From assembly GCA_024345305.1 (NCBI GenBank), contig BRON01000001.1, positions 558,001 to 622,000 on the forward strand: DNA of 64,000 bases, given 5' to 3'. Below, piece by piece: positions 11,825-24,000 of this stretch. The position numbers and the translations under genes were made by a program. How positions within the stretch are numbered: the first letter of the stretch is position 1; the number at the start of each line of letters is the position of its first letter. This DNA comes from Mrakia gelida. Lineage: Eukaryota > Basidiomycota > Tremellomycetes > Cystofilobasidiales > Mrakiaceae. The notes under the pieces are model-generated. The model did no database searches and was not told where the DNA came from. It saw only the letters and a list, made by a program, of their open reading frames with translations.

Positions 11825-12380
11825 TTTCGCTTTGCCAGTAGTGAGTAGATTCTTCAGGGGAGATAGATGGTCCTGGACCCGCTTCGCCGCGACGAGCAGA
11901 GAAAAGAGAGACTCTCGACGCGTTCGAGACGAAGCTGCGACGAGCGACAAGCCGCTTTGCCTCGCTTCGGAAACAGGAGGTTGGAAGGGCTAGCAACCCT
12001 GAGCCAAGGTTGCCGGACCTCCTTGCTAGCCTTCTACTCACCCTTGACGCAGGAGAGCCGGAGGGGAGGCTTGGAAAAGGCAGACGCGTTCGTCCTCCTT
12101 TCGTTCTTCAGAACGCCTGCTCGAGCTGACCCGCCTTCCTCGTCTCTTCCTGAAAGTCTTCAGGATCTCAGAGCGACTCGGCTGTTTACCTTCTTCGCGG
12201 CGGCTTTGGTTAGAAAGGAAAGGAGGGGTGAGTCGCTCCAATCGGTGAATTTCGAACCCTTGGCTGATCGGAGTCCTCGACCTCCATCTCTCGTTCCTCT
12301 CTTTTTCTCGCTGGGCTCTGCTCTCTCCTTCTCAGCCAACCTTCACCTCTCCCATCTCTCTCTTTCGTTCGTGCAGTCGT
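11825..12380. promoter_or_regulatory. Tandem intergenic region upstream of KRE6
   Basis: 556 bp between two rightward genes. It contains the hairpin at 11988-12031 and, just before the KRE6 start, a pyrimidine-rich tract ending GTGCAG at about 12376. That could be the acceptor of a 5' UTR intron. No coding sequence recognised. Confidence 0.4.
11988..12031. repeat. Inverted repeat GGCTAGCAA / TTGCTAGCC
   Basis: A 9-bp perfect stem (11988-11996 with 12023-12031) around a 26-nt loop, about 160 bp after the PBY1-like stop. It could be a 3' UTR structure of that gene or a protein site upstream of KRE6. Confidence 0.5.
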
Positions 12381-15300
12381 ATGCGACAAGCTCAACCTCG
12401 GACGATCCCTTCCTACTCCTTCAACAACGCAGGTCCCGCCGTCACGTCCTCTTCCTCCTCGCCTTCGCCCTCCTCCCCCTCCTCTTCCTCCTTCCCTCGC
12501 CAACGTCAAAACCACTCCGAGCCACGCCAGATGAGCAGCCCTTACTCCTCTTATGGCTCCTCAGCATCTCGAAACAACTTCGCCAACGGTTCATCAGAGG
12601 AGCTGGCTCCCACGTCGAGGTCGCAGTACGATCGTTCGCCCGTCGTGAGCTCGAGCTCGAGAGGTCAGGCTGGGAACCCTCTGCTCGCAGGTTCCTCGTC
12701 TTTGACGTACAACAGAGACTCTATCGCCAGTATGTCGAGTAGCTACTACCAGGTGAGCTTCGCTTTCTCCTCTATTCAAGCTGCCGCGAGAAGTCGTCCT
12801 TGGTTTCTTTCCCCCAAGGATCGAGGGGTTCGAAAGCGCTGACCCTCTCTCTCCTCTCGCTTCCCCTCGTTCTCTTGTGTCGTCGAACCTCTTGGAAAAG
12901 GCCTCCACTGCCCCATCGACCACTCGAACTTACCGCTCAGGCTCAGTGGGGACCGTTTCGGAGAAGGTGAGTCGACTTCGCGAACGATGGGCTGTCAATT
13001 TTCGCGAGTTCGAGACGCCATCACCCCTCGACTTTCCTGACATCTCTCTTCTTTCTCTTCTCTCTTTGCCTGAACAGTTCATTCTTCCCACCGATCCCTC
13101 GTATTGGGGAGCCGACGGACCTGAAGCGGACGATTACCTGCACAATCCTGATCCGAAGGGCAAGGATCGTCGAGGATCGATCTTCACGTTGCGAGGAGTC
13201 GCGAACCTTGGGTGCATGCTCATCTTGGTGCTGGCGCTTCTCAGTGAGTTTATCCCAAGGCTCGAGGGTTGGCGAGGAGAGAGAGAGGACGGAATAGCTG
13301 ACGTTTCGCTCTCGCTTTCGCAGTGTTGTTGTGAGTCTCACGTTGCGACGCGTCTCGTCCTGCTGTTCGTCTTTCTGACCCCGTTTCTCGCTTTATCGCT
13401 ACCAGCGCTGGGTACCCAGTTTACACTGAAGTGCGTGAAGATATGTTCTGCACGAAGAAGACGACGAGATTGGTCTGACCTTCGCCCTCGTCATTCTTCT
13501 TCTCAGCTCAGCAAGAGCGACTCGAGCACGCTCGGAGCTTTCAAGTGAGTTGTCTGCCCTTCGGAGACTTCGAGCACAGGCCTCTCAGCTCACATATCAC
13601 GCGTCTTTGCACAGCCTCGGAGGGATCAACGGCAGCGGTCAAGTTCCACAGATGGTTGGTGGTCAAAGTGAGTCGTCGGCCCGCGTCTCTTCGACCTTCT
13701 TCTCCTTTTCGTCTCGGTCCTGATCCCTCTTTGTTACCGATTACACCTTCAGCCTTTGGACTCATCGACCCCGCTACTCCTCTTGACAAGCGAACTTCGA
13801 TCTCTCACGAGACTGGTTCGTCTACTTTCCCTCCTTCCGACTCGACTTCGCTCGACGCGTCTCGTTTCGTTTCGCTGACTCTGTTTCCCTCCTCGTTTTG
13901 TTTCCCCAGGAGAACTCATGGAGCTCGTCTTCTCGGATGAATTCAACACTGACGGGAGATCTTTCTACCCCGGAGATGATCCCTACTGGGAAGCTTCTGG
14001 TGCGTCAACTCTTGGTCCTGTTTCGCTTATGTCGCCAACCTCTGACCCGGCGTTCCCTCTCGCCTATGCAGACATCCACTATCATGTGACAAACAACCTC
14101 GAGTGGTATGATCCTCAAGCAGTCACGACAGAGGGAGGGAACTTGGTGATCACCCTCGACAACAAAGAGAGCCACAACATGAAGTAAGTTTCGTTTCCTT
14201 TCGTTTTTCTTCCGCTGTCGCTGACCTTCTTTTCAACTCACAGCTACACCGGAGGCATGCTCTCATCCTGGAGGAAGTTCTGCTTTACTGGAGGATACCT
14301 CGAGACGTCGCTCCAGTTACCGGGAAGACCAGACGTCGCAGGAGTGAGTTGACCAAATGACGTGTCGACTTAGATCGGACTCGAGCTGAACTGAATCTTC
14401 CTCATCCCTTCTTCGTAGCTCTGGCCTGCCGTTTGGGTGATGGGAAACCTCGGTAGAGCTGGGTACGGAGGGACTCTAGATGGAATGGTGGGTTCGAAGA
14501 GTTTCAACGCGACGAGAATCGAAGTCGAAGCTGACCTTTATCGCCTCGCTCCTCCTTTCCAGTGGCCTTACTCGTGAGCATCTTCGTCTTACCTCGCTTC
14601 TTCTCACTCAACCAATGTTGACTGATCTCTTCCTCTTTCACAGATACGACGAGTGCGAGTGAGTCGTTCTGCTTTTCCGTTTCGAGACTTCAAGACGCTG
14701 ACTCTCGACTCTCGTTTCCCAGCGTTGGAACTCTCATGAACCAAACGCTCAACGGTCTGCCCGAGATATCAACGACTTCCGGACCCGAATGGGCTCCTTT
14801 TTCCGGTTCTTTGTCATACCTTCCAGGTCAAAGGCTTTCTCGCTGCACTGTTTGTTTCTTCGCCTCGTCGTCACTCCTCGCGTCGTCCTTGGACCTGACA
14901 TCCCTTCTCTTCCTTCGCCAGTGTCCCGACGATCCCACACACCCTGGTCCTAAACATCCTGATGGTACTTGGGTTGGGCGAAGCGCTCCCGAGATAGACA
15001 TTCTCGAAGCTCAGGTGGATGGAGTGACGAAACGAGGCCATGGTCAGTCAGGTTGTCTCGCTCTCTCGTTGGAGCTGTTTGCAAGAGCTCGAGCTTACTG
15101 CTTTCCTTCGCTTATACTGAACAGTTTCGATGGTGAGTGCCTCCGTTGCTTTCTCGCTTGATCTGCGAGAGTTCTCCCGAGCTGACTCTCCTCCTTCGCT
15201 ATCATTTCGTCGAACAGTCTGGTCAATGGGCTCGTGAGTCTTCCTCCGCTCCGCTCAACACCTTCACCTCGTCGCGTCTCTGACCTCTTTTCTGTATTTC

Positions 15301-16539
15301 TCAGCATTTAACCCAGCGTACAATTGGACGTCGACGCCCGAGAATATGATCATCGAAGACCCAACTCTCTCCCACAAGAACAGCTACGCCGGTGGGGTCT
15401 ACCAACAGTCCTCGTCGGTCGTCGTTGAAACGGATCAGAACTGCTACGAGCACGGAGCCGTTCCCTGCTTCTCCGTCTACGCCTTCGAGGTGCGTCTCAA
15501 CTCGTTTATTCTTCTCCTTTCCGAGCCTCAGCCCGTTGTCCCCTCCCCTTCAAGTCTTGGACGTCGCGTCGAGCAATCCTGACTTCTCCTTTTCCTTTTA
15601 GTACCTCCCCGGCAACGACGGCTTCATCTCGTGGTTCAGCGACGCCAAGCATGCTTGGACTTATAAAGCAGCTGGGATGGGTCCTAATGCTGACGCGGAG
15701 GTTTCGATGAGACCTGTTCCTCAAGAGCCGATGGTGAGCTTTCAAACGAACTCGACGACGCGACTTTTCTTCGAAGACCAGCCACTGACACAGGGGCATA
15801 CTCCCGCAGTACATCCTTGCCAATCTGGGAATATCAGAGAACTTCGGGGCGATCGACTACGATGGACTCGAGGTGAGTTTCCGCCGCCCAAAGGAAGAGC
15901 TCGACGCGTCAATTCGAACTGACTGGTCCTTCTTCTTCCGCAGCCCGACTGGCCTTTCCATCTCGTGAGCGAGCATTACATCAACTATAGCGGTTTCCTT
16001 CTACTGACCTCCCAACTTCTCTTCTTCAGCTCATCGACTACATCCGAGTCTATCAGCCTGCGAACGCGAAGAACAGTGAGCCCCTCGCGTGTCATCTTGC
16101 CCCTCTCCTTCTCTTCTGTTCCCGGCCTGACAATCTCGCACCCCTCCCCTCCACTTTTGCTCTCAGTCGGCTGTGATCCTCCCGACTTCCCAACCGTTTG
16201 TCCTGCCCTCTTTCCCTCGTCGCATCGCGTCGCTCTGACCTCCTCTTCTTTCCTCGCTCTCGGAATCCCAGGAAGCCTACATCGAACGATACCTACACGG
16301 ATGTGAGTCTCGACTTCTTCTGACTCCTTCCCTCATGACTCTTACTGACTGGACTCCTCTCACACAGACATGGACGCCAACATCACCACCGTTAGCCCGT
16401 CGCCGTCCTCCTCGCCTTCCCCTCCTCCTCTTTCTCGTGCCTTCTGACCTCCTTCTTCTTATGATTTCGCGTGAAACAGTGGGATCAACTATCACCCGAC
16501 GCTCCAACTCCCGTCAATCGACTCATCGGGGCGTGCTAG
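12381..16539 (+). CDS. KRE6: Kre6/Skn1-family beta-1,6-glucan synthesis protein (GH16-like)
   Basis: Type II membrane protein of the secretory pathway needed for cell-wall beta-1,6-glucan in yeast. ATG 12381 ([14 protein letters not shown]) opens a long Ser/Asn/Pro-rich cytosolic region. Next comes the family signature [20 protein letters not shown], then the signal-anchor [20 protein letters not shown]. The GH16-like lectin/glucanase domain runs from [20 protein letters not shown] through [18 protein letters not shown], the catalytic-type loop [12 protein letters not shown] (E-D-E spacing) and [14 protein letters not shown]. It ends VNRLIGAC at the TAG 16537-16539. About 17 introns. Exons of 7 nt (13324-13330), 8 nt (15125-15132), 11 nt (14563-14573), 15 nt (14644-14658) and 16 nt (15218-15233) are required to keep the conserved sequence in frame. 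KRE6 versus SKN1 is not separable here. Confidence 0.93.
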
Positions 16540-17042
16540 TAGGTCGAACGGAGTCGTGCGTCGCGTGGCCTCGGCGAATACTCTCCATCAGGCTCTCCCT
16601 CATTTCACCAGACACTTTATCTTTCTTACAACTTCACTGTATCTATACACCTCGTCTTCACTCTCCTCAACCTAGACTTCGCTCCCTCTTTTTTTTGTTT
16701 CTGCTTTCACGCTGGATTTTTTATCTTTTGCTGGTTCTCCCGTTATCAATCTCATCTGCATCATCAACACCTTTCTACCGTGGAACAATTTCGACCCTCT
16801 GAAGTCCCACTCCGTTTCGTTTAAGAGACAGATCGACCTCAGCTGTGGTGCTCGACGCGTCGCTCTTCTTCCCTTTCTGCTCTCCCACACATCGAAGGAT
16901 GCAACGTGAAATAAAAGGTGACTACAAAGAGAAGAAGACTCGGCAAGAAGTGGTATGCAAAAGCAGCGCTGAGAGCAGCTTAATCTAGAGGAGAGCGAAA
17001 CGAGAACGAGCAACGGCAACGAGCAAGACGAGACGCGAGCAA
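16540..17042. other. Convergent 3' intergenic region with a T-rich tract
   Basis: 503 bp between the KRE6 and MPC2 stops. A run of T at about 16690 and AT-richer sequence than the surroundings are consistent with 3' end formation for KRE6. No gene seen. Confidence 0.4.
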
Positions 17043-18184
17043 TCAAGCAGCGGCCTTCTTCGCCTTAGCAGCCTTGTCAGCCGCAGCAGCCAGGAGAGGG
17101 TTCTTGGTTCGCCAGCTGAAGCGAAAAAGAACGAACCGAAGGGAGAGGGGAGGTCAGCGAGACGGGACGACGACGCGTCGAAACAGAGAAAGCGAGGGCA
17201 GACTCACTCGTAAACTCGATACAGCTGAGCGAGCCCTGTTGATCCAACGAAGAGGTTGACCTGGAAAACCGAGGAAAAGAAGGGGAAAGGGGGCAAGGAT
17301 CAGAAAAGGAGAGAGGGCGATGGGGAGATGGACGGGGAGGGACGGAGGAGGAGCGAAGAGGGAGAGTTGAGACGAACAGCAGCGAGCGAGTAGTTCACAG
17401 GCGTGATGACCATCGACCAACGGACCCAGATGAATCCTGTCGCCATGAGAGCTGAAGGGGAAACGAAAGAAAAGGCAGAGTCAGTCGGAGAAAGAAGGCG
17501 GCAACGGGGCGGAGGAGGGGATGAGTTCGACCGAGCTCATCAGTCTAGTCTCTATCTTCTCGACCCAAAGAGCGAACTACTAGCACCAGCTAAGGGAAGC
17601 GAAAAGAAGCCTTCCTTTCTCGCCTTCCCACCGAACCCCCGCCGATCAACCCAACCTCTTTCAAGCTCGACCAAACCGCAAGATGGAAGGAGCACGAAGT
17701 CGAGACTCGGACTCACCCATGCTCTGAGGAACGCTGACCTTCTCAGGCGGTCTGCTCATATCCTTGAGTCCAGCAATGACCAAAGCCCATTTGGCCATGG
17801 GAGCCCAGAAGAAGATGGTCCTGGCGAGCGAAAGGAAGGAAGGTGAGTTGGGAAGGGACGGAGGGCGAGCCGACGGCGAACGGACGAAGCTCACTTGGGT
17901 CCTTTTCGACGAACGAGCGAAGGGCGAGGAGAGGTCAGCAAAAAGACCAAAGAGAGTGCAGGGCTGATGGGGAGCTCACCAGCAGGATGGTTCATGAAGT
18001 TGGAGAACTTGGAGCCTGTCACGACTGGCTCGAGAAGAAGGAAAGAAGGGAGGGAGGAGGAGGACGAGAAGGGAGAGTTCTAAGTCAGCTCGGTTCTCTC
18101 TTCGTTATCTTCTCACCTGAGCTGAAGAGAGGGCTCACCCGACGAGGCCTTGGTAGCAGCTGCATTCACGACGGGTCCGGACAT
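17043..18184 (-). CDS. MPC2: Mitochondrial pyruvate carrier subunit (MPC2-type)
   Basis: Inner mitochondrial membrane protein of about 130 residues that pairs with MPC1 to import pyruvate. Start ATG 18184-18182 (MSGPVVNAAATKASS). The conserved core is SNFMNHPAGPKTIFFWAP, MAKWALVIAGLKDMSRPPEK, then MATGFIWVRWSMVITPVNYS and NLFVGSTGLAQLYRVYDW. A short alanine/lysine tail ends AKKAAA at the TGA 17045-17043. The long second half with NHPAGPKT is typical of MPC2/MPC3 rather than MPC1. The GPK of this motif requires a 7-nt micro-exon at 17901-17895 (GACCCAA) between two introns, one carrying a clear GCTGACC branch site. It is in tandem with the SET/MYND gene, whose stop lies 190 bp upstream. Confidence 0.93.
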
Positions 18185-18374
18185 GTCTGAGAAAGAAACG
18201 AGAGGGAGGGAGAAGGGCGGGTGGGTGGTGGGGTCGACGAGAGGAGGGGAGGAGCTCGAACAGGTCAGCTCCTCCTGAATTTAGGGTGAGCGCTCTCTCT
18301 CATCAGCGAACGCGTCGTCGTTTTTCTTTGCTTTCCCCTCTTCTCCCAAAATGATCAGAGAAGGTTGGTCCAGA

Positions 18375-20257
18375 TCAACTGCTCTCCAACTCAGCCTCCA
18401 CCGCGCTCTCAACCTGCTTCAATTCCTCCTCCCACTCCCCTCCCTCCACCTCCTCTCCCCAAACGACCCTCCCGACCTCCCTCGCCCACCTCACGAACAT
18501 CGCTGACCGCACCAGGCACGTCCGTCCTCGCAGATCTCCGAGGGGAAGGAGGATAGACCGGTTGAGCTCGACGCGGGAGAGGGAAAGGAGATGGGTCGCT
18601 GCGAAACGCAACCGAAACAAAACGCATGTGAGTTGAGTTTCGAGCGATGATTCTGAGACGCAAAGAGGTGAGAAGAGGACCAAAGCGAGACGAACTAACC
18701 AGTGATAGGTCTCCAACCCCCATACCCAGCCCAATAAACCTTCAGCACCTGTCCTCCGAGCTTGCTCGCTTCCTCCCATCGCCCTTCGTGATGCGCGTCG
18801 CCGAACGCTTCGGTGAGTTTGGTGAGTTGGGCTTCGGTGATGGGGATGCGAGTCGTTGATGAAGGAATATTCGATGGGTAGGGAGGAGTTTGGAGGGATG
18901 CAAGGGAGGTGAGGGAAGATGGAGGTGGGGGTGGTTGAGGGAGTGGGAAAGGACGAGGAGGAGCAGAGGGTTTGGAGGATGAGGAGCAAAGAGGGCAGAG
19001 ACAGGTGAAGTCGTAGATATGTTGGAGGGTCTTTTGACGAGTTGAGAGGGAGAGAAGGGGGTCGAGGTAAGAGATGGTGATCTGAAGCGACGGCAAGAAC
19101 GGGAGGAGACGCGTCGACAAAAGAGATGGAGGTCGATCAGCAGTCGTCGTTCCTCCCCTTCACTTCGCGTAAACTGAGAGATATAAAGCGAGACTCACCT
19201 CGTCACCCTTCTCGAGAGCTCGTATCGTCCTCAGTCCAACCCTCAGCACTCCCTCCCCATCCCACGAACACGAAATCACCGCACTCGGCGAGCAAGAGTG
19301 ATTCGCTGCCCGACTGATCCCTGCCAGCACCACGTTGGCATACAATTCCAGCTTAGAGTCCTGTGACATGAGTGAGTGGTTGTTCGTCGGGAAGCGAGCG
19401 AGGAGGAGGTCGAGTTCTGGAGCTGTGAGGTGAGGAGGGAGGTGAGGTGCGAGGAGGGAGGGGATGGGCGAGGACGAGGTGAGGGAGTGGGTTGGAAGGA
19501 GGGAGAGGAAGAGCTCATGAGGGAGGAGCGACTCTGATGGGATGGAAGAGGAGGTGTTGGCTTTGATGATTTCTGAAGGGATTCGATCAGGGGTGGAGAA
19601 GTGTTCTGCAGCGAGACGAGCGAGGAGGAGGGTGTCGAGTCGGGATGGTTCGTCGAGTTGGTGAGCTTTGAGCTTGTAAGACAGGGAAGGGAGTTGCCTG
19701 CAGAGGAGCTTGTGGTGACGGTTCCATGCAAGCGTTTGGCCTATGAGCGACAAAGTGGAGAAAGAGGTCAGAAGGAAGGTTTGAGCTTGAAAAGATGGAG
19801 AGGAAGGAGAACGTCGAGCTGACCGAGCTCAACTTTCTTCCTTCCCTCCCTTTCTCCTCCTGCTGCACTCGACAAAGGGTCCGACTCACAACTCGTACCA
19901 CAGTAGACGTCCTCCTTACACGACCCGCAAACTTTCCTCCCCTTGATCAACGGCCGCAAGCACTCGTCGCATCTCTTTCCCTTCGAGGAGTCGACGAGAA
20001 CGCAAGAGGTTGGAGGGGAGGAGAGCAGGAGAGTGCCTGGAGAGGGGAGCTCGATTGTCGCTACGCACTTTGATCGACCTTCCGAGGCAGGAACGATGGC
20101 GAAGGAGTCCCAAAGGGAGAATAAAGATGAGGTTGCCATGTTGGCTTGGGTAGTGGTGGGTTGGGGAGGCAACCCGAGAAGGGAAGGAACGACGAAGCTC
20201 ACCAAAATCGAAGCTTCGTTCGAGCTCCTTCTTTTCAACATCGACGGTCACGTCCAT
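18375..20257 (-). CDS. SET and MYND domain protein (SMYD-type lysine methyltransferase candidate)
   Basis: Roughly 500 residues. The likely first exon begins at ATG 20257 (MDVTVDVEKKELERSFDF) and splices to NMATSSLFSLWDSFAIVP; ATG 20139 within the next exon is an alternative start. The MYND zinc finger is CDECLRPLIKGRKVCGSC, then YCGTSCQ and a W-x-x-H-x-x-x-x-C end (WNRHHKLLC). This splits the SET domain as in SMYD proteins. The SET C-terminal half has ISRAANHSCSPSAV and TIRALEKGDEITISYLD, the S-adenosylmethionine pocket and catalytic Tyr region. A post-SET cysteine cluster (FTCLCPLC) follows. The helical C-terminal region ends ESAVEAELESS at the TGA 18377-18375. The substrate is unknown. Divergent from the methionine permease gene. 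Confidence 0.88.
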
Positions 20258-21014
20258 CTCTACAGCTATCGGGTCAAGAGCCGCCTAAGACGATCCTTAA
20301 AGGGGCTCACCATAATCCCTGACCGTGAGTTTGGGATTCATTCTTCAGGGGAAAGCTGAAGCTGACCTTCGATCTCCTTCCCCTCCCCTTCTCTCGCCAG
20401 CGTCCCTTTGCTCCTCTTCTCCTAGATCTTTCTCGAAGCTGATCTGACCTGAGTGGGCTCCCGCATACATCATCTTGACCGTCGATTCTCGCTGTATTCC
20501 GTCGAAGCCTGGAGCGCTGATCTTCTAGACTCTTGGACTCTCCTTCAGCCCCTTCCAGCCTCCCTCCTCCTTCTTCAGCCACTGGTCTTCACCACTTGGC
20601 GCCTATGCATCCCCTTGCTCCTCGCCATATGATCTGACTTCTGCTCCCTCTCGACATCTGTAGCGACATGGTCTCCTCTCGTCGCGCTTGACTTCCCTTG
20701 GTTCGAGAAAAGGTGAGGTATCACGCCTTGCTTCTTTCCGTCCGCGTTCTCTCACTGACCCCTTCTTTGAATTCCTGCTCATCTCGACTGATAGGTCCGC
20801 GGCGAACAGGTTTGCATGGCGTCAGAAAACAACAACACCTCCACTGGAAGAGGACGAGCGCTCCTTCTGCTTCCTTCGAGATCGTGAGCACGACGGCGCT
20901 CAAGAGCTGAAGAGGATCGACACGTTTTCATCTCTCTCTCTCTCTTCCTCTCACCTCCAACGACGACCATCAACCCTTTTCTCCCTTCTTAACTTCCCAA
21001 ATCAACAACTCAAG
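20258..21014. promoter_or_regulatory. Divergent promoter region of SET/MYND gene and methionine permease
   Basis: 757 bp. Several GTGAGT...CTGAC...CAG-like stretches upstream of 21015 suggest one or more 5' UTR introns of the permease. The last 60 bp before its ATG are rich in CT and then CAACAACTCAAG. No independent gene recognised. Confidence 0.4.
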
Positions 21015-24000
21015 ATGTCAGATCTCGACCAGAAGAGATCCGAGAAGGGAGAGGACGGCAACATCAGCGTCGTTCGTGTTGCGTCGCTCGACTCTTACCA
21101 GATCAACGAAGGAGGTGCTGTGAGTTCCACCCCCTCTCCACAATCTTCCCTTCGTGCTCCATGCTGACCCGACGCTGGTTCTGCTACTCGTTCTCCAGGC
21201 TGTCGAAGAGAACTCGTTTGTCTTCGTCCCTTGTTCTACCTTCCCCCGCGTCGACTCGAGCTGAACTCCATCTCTCCTGTCTCCTCCTCAGTCCCCTCGG
21301 CAAACAGTTTGGTTGGTTCTCAGTGATATGTCTCAACATCTCGATGATGATCGGGACGGGAGTCTTCTCTACCCCTGGTAGCATCCTCGTGAGTCTCGAG
21401 TCCTCCGTTTTGGCCTTTGGTCGAACGATCGCTGATCACCTTTTTGGTCGACGCGTTAGATCGGTACTGGATCTGTGGGACTCTCGCTCGTTTGTCAGTA
21501 CCATTCGCGAGTATCCCTCCCTGCTCTCACTGACCTCTCGAATCTCCTTCTCCAGACTGGGTCATCGGATTGATCATCTCGATGGCGGGTCGTGAGTCTT
21601 CGACCCTCTCCCTTTTCTTCTCCTCTTTTCGCTTCTCAGCCCTTCTGACTCTTCGACCATCTTTTTCACCAACAGTCGCCTACTACCTGGAGCTCGGGTC
21701 CTACTTCCCCGATCGAGCAGGGGCTGAGGTCGTCTGTGAGTCCTTCGAGTTTCGAGCTTCCGGTCAAGGCGAGCGGTTCAAACTCTCCCTCGCTGACTCG
21801 TCAATATTTGCCGCACCAGTCCTCGAGCAGGCGTACAAGAAACCTCTCCACCTCTTCCCTGCCGCATTTGCTGCTTCTACGGTTCTTCTCTCCTTCTCAT
21901 CCTCGAACTGCATCGGTGCGGTTCGTTTCTCCTCGTCGCGTATCCTCCTCGTCCAACCTGACCCGTCTTCGTTCTCTCTTCCACAACAGTCATCGCCTCG
22001 TACATCTACAAAGCCGCAGGCCACACTCCCACCGACTGGCAGTCGAAGGGTCTCGGAGTAGCCGCTTACACGGTCGCTGTAGTCCTCATCGTGCTCTCGA
22101 CGAAGTGGAGTGCGCGATTGACGAACTTGCTCGCGTTCGTGAAGGTCGCCTTGCTGCTCCTCGTGTCTATCACTGGTCTCGTTGGTGAGCACTTATATCC
22201 GCTCGATCCTTAATGGTGCTTGTTCCACTTCGCTGACCCTGCTTGTTTCGTTCGCATCAGTCCTCGGAGGGAAGACCAAGATTCAGAACCCGACTGCCAA
22301 CGTTCGTCTCCCTATCACGCTCCCCTCTCTTCCTTCGCGTCGCACCGATCTTGACTGACAAGCGACCTTGCTCTCCTTCAGTTCCAAAACGCCTTCGCTG
22401 GAAGCTCGTTCGTCGTTTTCCTCCCTTCGCCTCGTCTCGTTCCAGACTCGCTCATAAGCTGACCCTCTCTTTCGCTGCCCTCCCTGCAGGTCGAACGGAA
22501 ACGCTCTCTCCACCTCCCTCACTCGAATTATCTTCTCGTGAGTACTGACGGAGCAGCATCTTCGCCGATCCCTCTCTCTCCTCGTCTTCGATTTTCACCG
22601 ACGCGTTTCCATCCGAGCAAAACTCACTTCCTCCCTCTCCCTGCCTCCTTTTTCGCCCCAAAACAGCTACGGAGGATACAACAACGCTTGCAATATCATC
22701 AATGAGACCAAAGGTGGGATCAAGACCCTGCGGTGGGCTTCTCCTCTCGCCTTGATCTTCGTCTTCGTCCTCTACTTCTTCGCCAACAGTGAGCCCAGTT
22801 CGATCCTCGTCTCCCCTTTCCTTCTCCACAGGAAGCCTCGCTGACTATTCTGACCTTTGGCCCGTATCAGTCGCCTACTTCGCTGCCGTTCCAGCCGCTG
22901 AGATCCGAGCTGGTGGGACTTTGGTCGCTGCTTTGTTCTTCGAGAAAGGTGAGTCCCGAGTCGCGTCGAAGAGAAGACCTTGAGCTTCGAACCCCGAGCT
23001 GATGCGTCTTCCCTTCTTTTCACAAACTCCCAGTCTTCGGACCTGTTGCTGGCAAGACTGTTCTTCCTGTCTTTGTGGCGCTCTCAGCATTCGGGAACCT
23101 CCTTGGTGAGTTTTCTTCACCTCGATTTCTTTCGACTCGACCTCTCGCTGACTCGCCTCGACCAATTGCCACAGCCGTCGCTATCGGACAAGGTCAGTCT
23201 CCTCAACCTCTGAGAGTTGACTCGTTTTCGCAGCTGATCCCCTCCCTCTCTTCTCTGCAGCTCGAGTGATTCGAGAAGTCGCTCGCCAAGGAGTACTGCC
23301 GTGCGTCGACTCGTTCTCCCTTCCTCTTCTCGCTCCTCTCTTCGAAACTGATCATACCCACTCGCTCTACTCGTTTCTCAGATGGGGATCTTTCTGGACT
23401 TCGTTCGTACCTTCTCTGCTCCTTTTCTCGCTCAGTCGTCTGCTCGTGCTGATCGACCTTCGTCCCTCGTTCACTCAGCGTCAAGCCGTTCGGAACTCCC
23501 GCGGCTCCCCTTCTCCTCAAGTGGATCCTCACCGTCTTCGTTATCATCGCCGTCCCTACTGGAGATGGATTCGCTTTCATCAGTGCGTAAGATCTATCGC
23601 CTCGAACGAAAAGACGTCTCGACTTTGGCTGATCTCTCGTGCTCTCTCGCTCTCTCCCCTCCTCCAGTCGACCTTCAGTCCTACCCGTCTCAAGTCTTCG
23701 CCGCTCTCAACGTCGTCGGTTCGTCCCCGTCCCTGTTCCCTCTTGCTTCTTCGAACGATCGCGAGCCTAAACCTGACCTCGTTGTCCTTTCGCTTGCACA
23801 GGTGTCTGGCTCATCAGGCGAGAGCGAACTCAGAAGAACACCCCTCGAGCCGAGAACGAGTACCGAGCTTGGGACGCTGCTCTGGTTTTCTCGATCCTCG
23901 TATCCCTCTTCCTGCTCGTGAGTCGAATCAACACTTCGTCGTCCTTTTCTCAACGACACAATTCTGACGCGTCTTCGTCTTTCTACAACGCTCAGATCAT

